From Trichoplusia ni (Eukaryota > Arthropoda > Insecta > Lepidoptera > Noctuidae), in contig NC_039493.1 in assembly GCF_003590095.1 (NCBI RefSeq), positions 8,122,001 through 8,186,000 of the forward strand: a stretch of 64,000 nucleotides of DNA. Reading direction: 5' to 3'. Positions within the stretch are counted from its first letter, which is position 1, and every line of letters starts with the position of its first letter. The notes below the pieces were generated by a model. It was not told the DNA's origin. It did no database searches and was given only the letters and a program-made list of their open reading frames with translations. Positions 62,103 to 64,000 of the stretch are shown piece by piece. A program made the position numbers and the translations under genes.

Positions 62103-62158
62103 TAGAAGTTGTTGCTAACGAATGCCAATGTCAGGCGGCGAAGGCTGCCGACCGGTGA
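62103..62158 (+). CDS. Candidate exon compatible with 53251-53311
   Basis: A good acceptor (TTATTTAACTTGTTTCAG with CAG shifted to AG at 62101-62102) is followed by a GC-rich segment that, in the phase left by the 53251 exon, reads VEVVANECQCQAAKAADR. It then meets either a TGA (62156-62158) or a donor-like CCG|GTGACG at 62155. Not recognised as any protein. The link to 53251-53311 across 8.8 kb is speculative. Confidence 0.15.
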
Positions 62159-62159
62159 C

Positions 62160-64000
62160 GGAAACAGCCGAACACCTGGATCGATTTTTCTACTTGAACT
62201 TGTCTCGGTTCATGTATGCTGACGCTCCGTTTATAGTACTAGTTTAAGGTTGCTTATCATAAGTTATGAGGACTGCGTACACAGTGTCATGGTTTTATCG
62301 ATTCGATCGCGCAATACAAACCTATAGGTTTAAATATGAAAGGTTTTTGACTTAGCGCTATTATTGAAAACAAGTGCTATGAAGGCAGTAGTCGTAAATT
62401 AACAAGTTTGCATTTGCTAGGATTTGCAAAAATATCGAACGGTAGTGTCTATCTTACTAGTTTTTGATTATATTAATACATGAATAAAAGTTTTTTGTTT
62501 CGCTTTCACGCTTTAAATACTTAGCGATCGATTAGAAGTACCATAGGGCTTAATCAGCTTAAAAAAAAGAATATTATTCTTTACATGTATATTTCGCGCA
62601 GGTAAGCTGCCGCTAGTATTACATAAATTTTCAAACTCTCTATATCTGCTTCAGCAACAGTTAAGCAGTTTTAAATTATCCTTTTCCTATGTAAAAACAT
62701 CGCCCATCATTAAAAACACTTCTTTGCGTCCCTCAACAAGTAATAATTCCCAGTATCGCGCTCAACCTGTCAAGATTTGTGAGATTCGTATGATCAATGG
62801 CTTTAGTGGTCTCAACCGCTGATAACAATTATAAGTATCTTCACGGTTGACTTCCGACTAGATTAAATAAGAATTAAGAACAATAAAAGACTACGTAAGT
62901 AATAATCCATCGATAATTTTATTAATGTTCGAGATTCCTTGATGTCCGGTATCAAAGAAATAATTATAATTATTACTAAGAATATGATAAAACCCAAAAC
63001 TTTTGTGTTTTATTTTTAAGGTTCTGTACTCAAATGTTAAACGCAACGCTATTACTGATGGTCCGCTGTCTGTCAGCCTCGTTTTATCCCATGAGCCGTG
63101 ATATTTTTACAGTTGAAATTGTAAAGATGTAGTATCTTGACTCGGGCAAAGTTGGTGAGCTAAAAAAAAACAAATCAATTTGAGGGATTTTAGTCAAATT
63201 GCGAGGAACCCTTAATGTTGCGACACTGGCTCGCACTTGACCGGATTTACTATTTTGAAAACATGAGAACGTGTTTTTCCTCGCGTAGTGAAGTTGCGTC
63301 AAAAGTTATCAATGTATCATGATAACATGGTAATTAGTCATTATGTCTATTAAGATCTTATGTATTATCTACGATAGGCGAATAAGCTTTCAACAAATTT
63401 ATGACCGTAACTATCGTTGCTTATCCTCGATCTTACGGCAAGGTATTTTTCATAATGTAAACTCTAGACTGTTTAGATAAAACGATTCATGAGATAAAAT
63501 ATGGTGCAGGACGAACACACGGTGGACCCTCGGTAATCTGGTTCCATTTTTAGACTTTGGCTACGGAATGATTTGAAATTTTATGTGGAGTAGCTAGTGA
63601 TGTGATGTAAAACTCCTTAACACTTATATTATTTTTTGATCTCGCAGACAAACAGTGTGTACTGTTTTGTGAGACACTGTACTATGTCATAAGAATAACG
63701 TGTACCTGTAATAACTGAATAAATAAAATATCAGGCTATTAGATTATTCTGATAATGTTTTGCATGAAGAATTCATGAAAAAGGACCACTGACAATTCAA
63801 CGCGTACGGTCTTAGAGTCTGCTTTCCTCCCCCAAGGAGTCGGTTGTCTATAAAGATTCCCTCGTCTAACAAAAAAGAGGCTATTAGAACGACATGCCAT
63901 TAGCAGGTTAATCTCAATAGCAATAATACAGAAACAATAAATACATCTTAATGGCAGATCATTTTTCTGCGAGAAAAATCGATAGCAATTTCACGTAAAC
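62160..64000. other. Right-edge sequence, no gene recognised
   Basis: A GC-richer patch runs to about 62240, then AT-rich DNA with the repeat at 63017-63245. Nothing else can be supported. Confidence 0.4.
63017..63245. mobile_element. Repeat of the 'GGTTCTGTAC ... CGCACTTGACCGG' family
   Basis: Opens AAGGTTCTGTACTCAAATG, carries a CTGTCTGTCAGCC stretch, and closes GAGGAACCCTTAATG...GCTCGCACTTGACCGG. This is a widely dispersed lepidopteran repeat whose ends also appear at 23585 and 38425. The 72-codon minus-strand frame here is not a gene. Confidence 0.5.

Overview
The window looks like nuclear DNA of a moth or butterfly (Lepidoptera). It is AT-rich, its genes have several to many short exons, and it is littered with repeats typical of that order: several Helitron-like elements ending in CTAGT, a tRNA-derived SINE with its characteristic tail, and 3' fragments of non-LTR retrotransposons. 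I cannot name the species.

The clear gene content is a tandem cluster of three monocarboxylate-transporter-like genes (SLC16/MCT branch of the major facilitator superfamily), all on the minus strand. Gene C enters at the left edge, with only its first coding exon inside the window (895-999). Gene A (17356-22098) is complete: 10 exons, 482 aa. Gene B (25590-41070) is complete: 10 exons, 478 aa. I reconstructed A and B exon by exon. All nine splice sites in each are GT-AG, the intron phases match one for one, and exons 2, 3, 4, 6 and 8 have identical lengths, so they are tandem duplicates. Both keep the two MCT signature motifs and the Asp-x3-Arg pair of helix 8, but neither has a lysine where mammalian MCT1 has its helix-1 lysine.

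Layout: 1-894 is intron 1 of gene C. 1000-17250 is repeat-bearing spacer with one possible small membrane-protein ORF (7118-7387). 17356-22098 is gene A. 22099-25588 is a spacer packed with Helitron-like copies. 25590-41070 is gene B. Its intron 4 is 9.2 kb, against 227 bp in gene A, because it carries a 5.7-kb element bounded by perfect 127-bp inverted repeats that itself holds several tandem arrays. 41071-64000 has no recognised gene. It holds a perfect 190-bp-arm foldback element, retroelement fragments, a few GC-richer islands, and a possible first coding exon on the plus strand (53251-53311) that could belong to a gene extending to the right.

The transporters probably move small monocarboxylate-like or other organic anions across the plasma membrane, but the substrate cannot be read from the sequence. 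I found no bacterial-style system, CRISPR array, rRNA gene or functional tRNA gene.
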